Assembly (NCBI GenBank): GCA_965223815.1
Contig: OZ245019.1
Coordinates: 744,001 to 808,000, forward strand
Direction: 5' to 3'
Origin: HKST-UBA178 sp965223815
GTDB lineage: Bacteria > Pseudomonadota > Gammaproteobacteria > Chromatiales > Chromatiaceae
Length of the DNA stretch: 64,000 bases
The translations under genes were made by a program, and so were the position numbers. The notes beneath the pieces are model-generated. The model did no database searches, was not told where the DNA came from, and worked only from the letters and a program-made list of their open reading frames with translations. Below, piece after piece: positions 63,126-64,000 of the stretch. Position 1 is the stretch's first letter, and the number at the start of each line of letters is the position of its first letter.

Positions 63126-64000
63126 TCAGGGCATGCCAACGTGAACGATAATTTTCCCTCTGGCCCGGCCGCTCTCACTCAGCTCATGTGCCTTGGGTAT
63201 ATCCTGGAGAGAGAACTCAGCGCAGACAATGGGGCGAATAACGCCATTATCGATCAAAGCGGACAGTTCTCCCAGTATTTTGGCGTTGGGCTGTATAAAA
63301 ACGAATTTGCCTAGGGCCCCAGCCATTTTTGCTCGATCTTCATCCGGCGGTTGCACGATTGAAACGAGGGTGCCTCCAGGCTTCAAAACGGACCATGAGT
63401 CTTCCTGTACTTCCCCACCCACCGTGTCGAAGACAACGTCCAAATCTTTGAGCCTTTCCTGGAACCGGGTGCTGCGGTAGTCGATCACTTCGTCTGCCCC
63501 CAGGGATTTCACCAGGGCTCGGTTTGGTTCTGATGTGGTGGCGTAGACACGTGCACCTTTCCACTTTGCCAGCTGTACTGCAAGGCTGCCTACACCGCCC
63601 GATGCCGCATGAATCAATATCGATTGACCTTTCTCGATTTGGCCGGCGTCTATTACTGCTTCCCATGCAGTGATCCCTGCGAGGGGTATTGAAGCTGCCT
63701 CGGCAAAGGAGATGGTATTAGGCATCGCGGCGATCTCGTTTTCCTTAACGGCGATATATTCGGCATAAGCGCCATTGCGGGTGATTTCCGGCCGGGAATA
63801 AACAGCATCACCAACGGAATAGCGGGAAACGTTTTTTCCTGTTTCCATAACGATCCCCGAAAGATCCCATCCCAGCGTCAAGGGGAATTCATAGGTGATT
63901 ATCTCCCGTAACAAGCCCTCACGGATTTTCCAGTCCACAGGATTAACCGCAGCTGCAATCACCCTTATCAACACTTCATCATCTTCCATGACAGGCTTTG
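63126..64000 (-). CDS. quinone-oxidoreductase-like MDR protein, 5' end cut
   Basis: At least 291 residues; the frame is still open at the window end. The reading at the edge (KPVMEDDEVLIRVIAAAVNP) shows that Met is internal, so the true start lies outside. The nucleotide fold is ILIHAASGGVGSLAVQLAKW, followed by ADEVIDYRS. DLSGIVMETGKNVS marks the GroES-like part. There are no zinc ligands, as in NADPH:quinone oxidoreductases. The substrate is unknown. Confidence 0.87.
   Translation of the reverse strand, partial: KPVMEDDEVLIRVIAAAVNPVDWKIREGLLREIITYEFPLTLGWDLSGIVMETGKNVSRYSVGDAVYSRPEITRNGAYAEYIAVKENEIAAMPNTISFAEAASIPLAGITAWEAVIDAGQIEKGQSILIHAASGGVGSLAVQLAKWKGARVYATTSEPNRALVKSLGADEVIDYRSTRFQERLKDLDVVFDTVGGEVQEDSWSVLKPGGTLVSIVQPPDEDRAKMAGALGKFVFIQPNAKILGELSALIDNGVIRPIVCAEFSLQDIPKAHELSESGRARGKIIVHVGMP

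Overview
The window looks like chromosomal DNA of a free-living gammaproteobacterium. This is inferred from the gene families: an IorAB-type molybdenum hydroxylase set, a Pseudomonas-style EIIA-HPr-EI fusion, a TRAP transporter, an RND pump, and many overlapping start/stop junctions with clear Shine-Dalgarno sequences. I see no rRNA, tRNA, CRISPR array, insertion sequence or phage gene. The species cannot be named from this sequence. Marine or sulfur-oxidising relatives are only a guess.

Layout. 1-3.7 kb: tail of a cytochrome c, a membrane protein of unknown function and a secreted von Willebrand factor A protein. 4.1-9.4 kb: an AGAT-family amidinotransferase translationally coupled to a membrane-embedded adenylation-thiolation NRPS with a Pls/PosA-type terminal region. 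This is the best candidate for an undescribed biosynthetic system. 10-12.2 kb: a small secreted protein, a glycosyltransferase with a ferritin-like diiron protein, and a tiny secreted peptide. 12.6-16.6 kb: a three-gene unit of a sensor-like membrane protein, an MFS transporter fused to a related sensor domain, and an orphan TrpX-type binding protein. 16.6-18.2 kb: a CIA30-like protein and a lipocalin. 18.3-25.4 kb: an RND pump, a patatin-like lipoprotein and a MarR regulator. A shared operator-like sequence lies at two promoters, and a decayed second marR lies at the pump promoter. 25.7-26.9 kb: an HtrA-type protease.

26.9-35.5 kb: a sugar-acid catabolic locus (SDR, 2-hydroxyacid dehydrogenase, RraA-like protein, KDGal kinase, KDPGal aldolase, TRAP transporter, GntR regulator) with related palindromic sites before three transcription units. 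36.4-44.9 kb: a PTS hexitol/ketose locus (EIIA, MtlA-type EIICB, EIIA-HPr-EI fusion, a long zinc-type dehydrogenase, a FruK-type kinase) with a divergent DeoR regulator and exact inverted operator copies between them. 45.3-47.2 kb: an ECF sigma factor, an anti-sigma factor with a periplasmic DsrE-like domain, and a secreted DsrE-like protein resembling that domain.

47.4-64 kb: mostly metabolic and redox genes. These are a VOC protein, a protein resembling archaeal CTP-dependent riboflavin kinase, a GST, an IorAB hydroxylase with XdhC and MocA maturation proteins, a flavodoxin-like protein and pirin with a divergent LysR, a TauE/SafE permease, another secreted DsrE-like protein, a secreted histidine phosphatase, an NHL-repeat protein, a mitochondrial-type aconitase, and a quinone-oxidoreductase-like gene cut by the window end.
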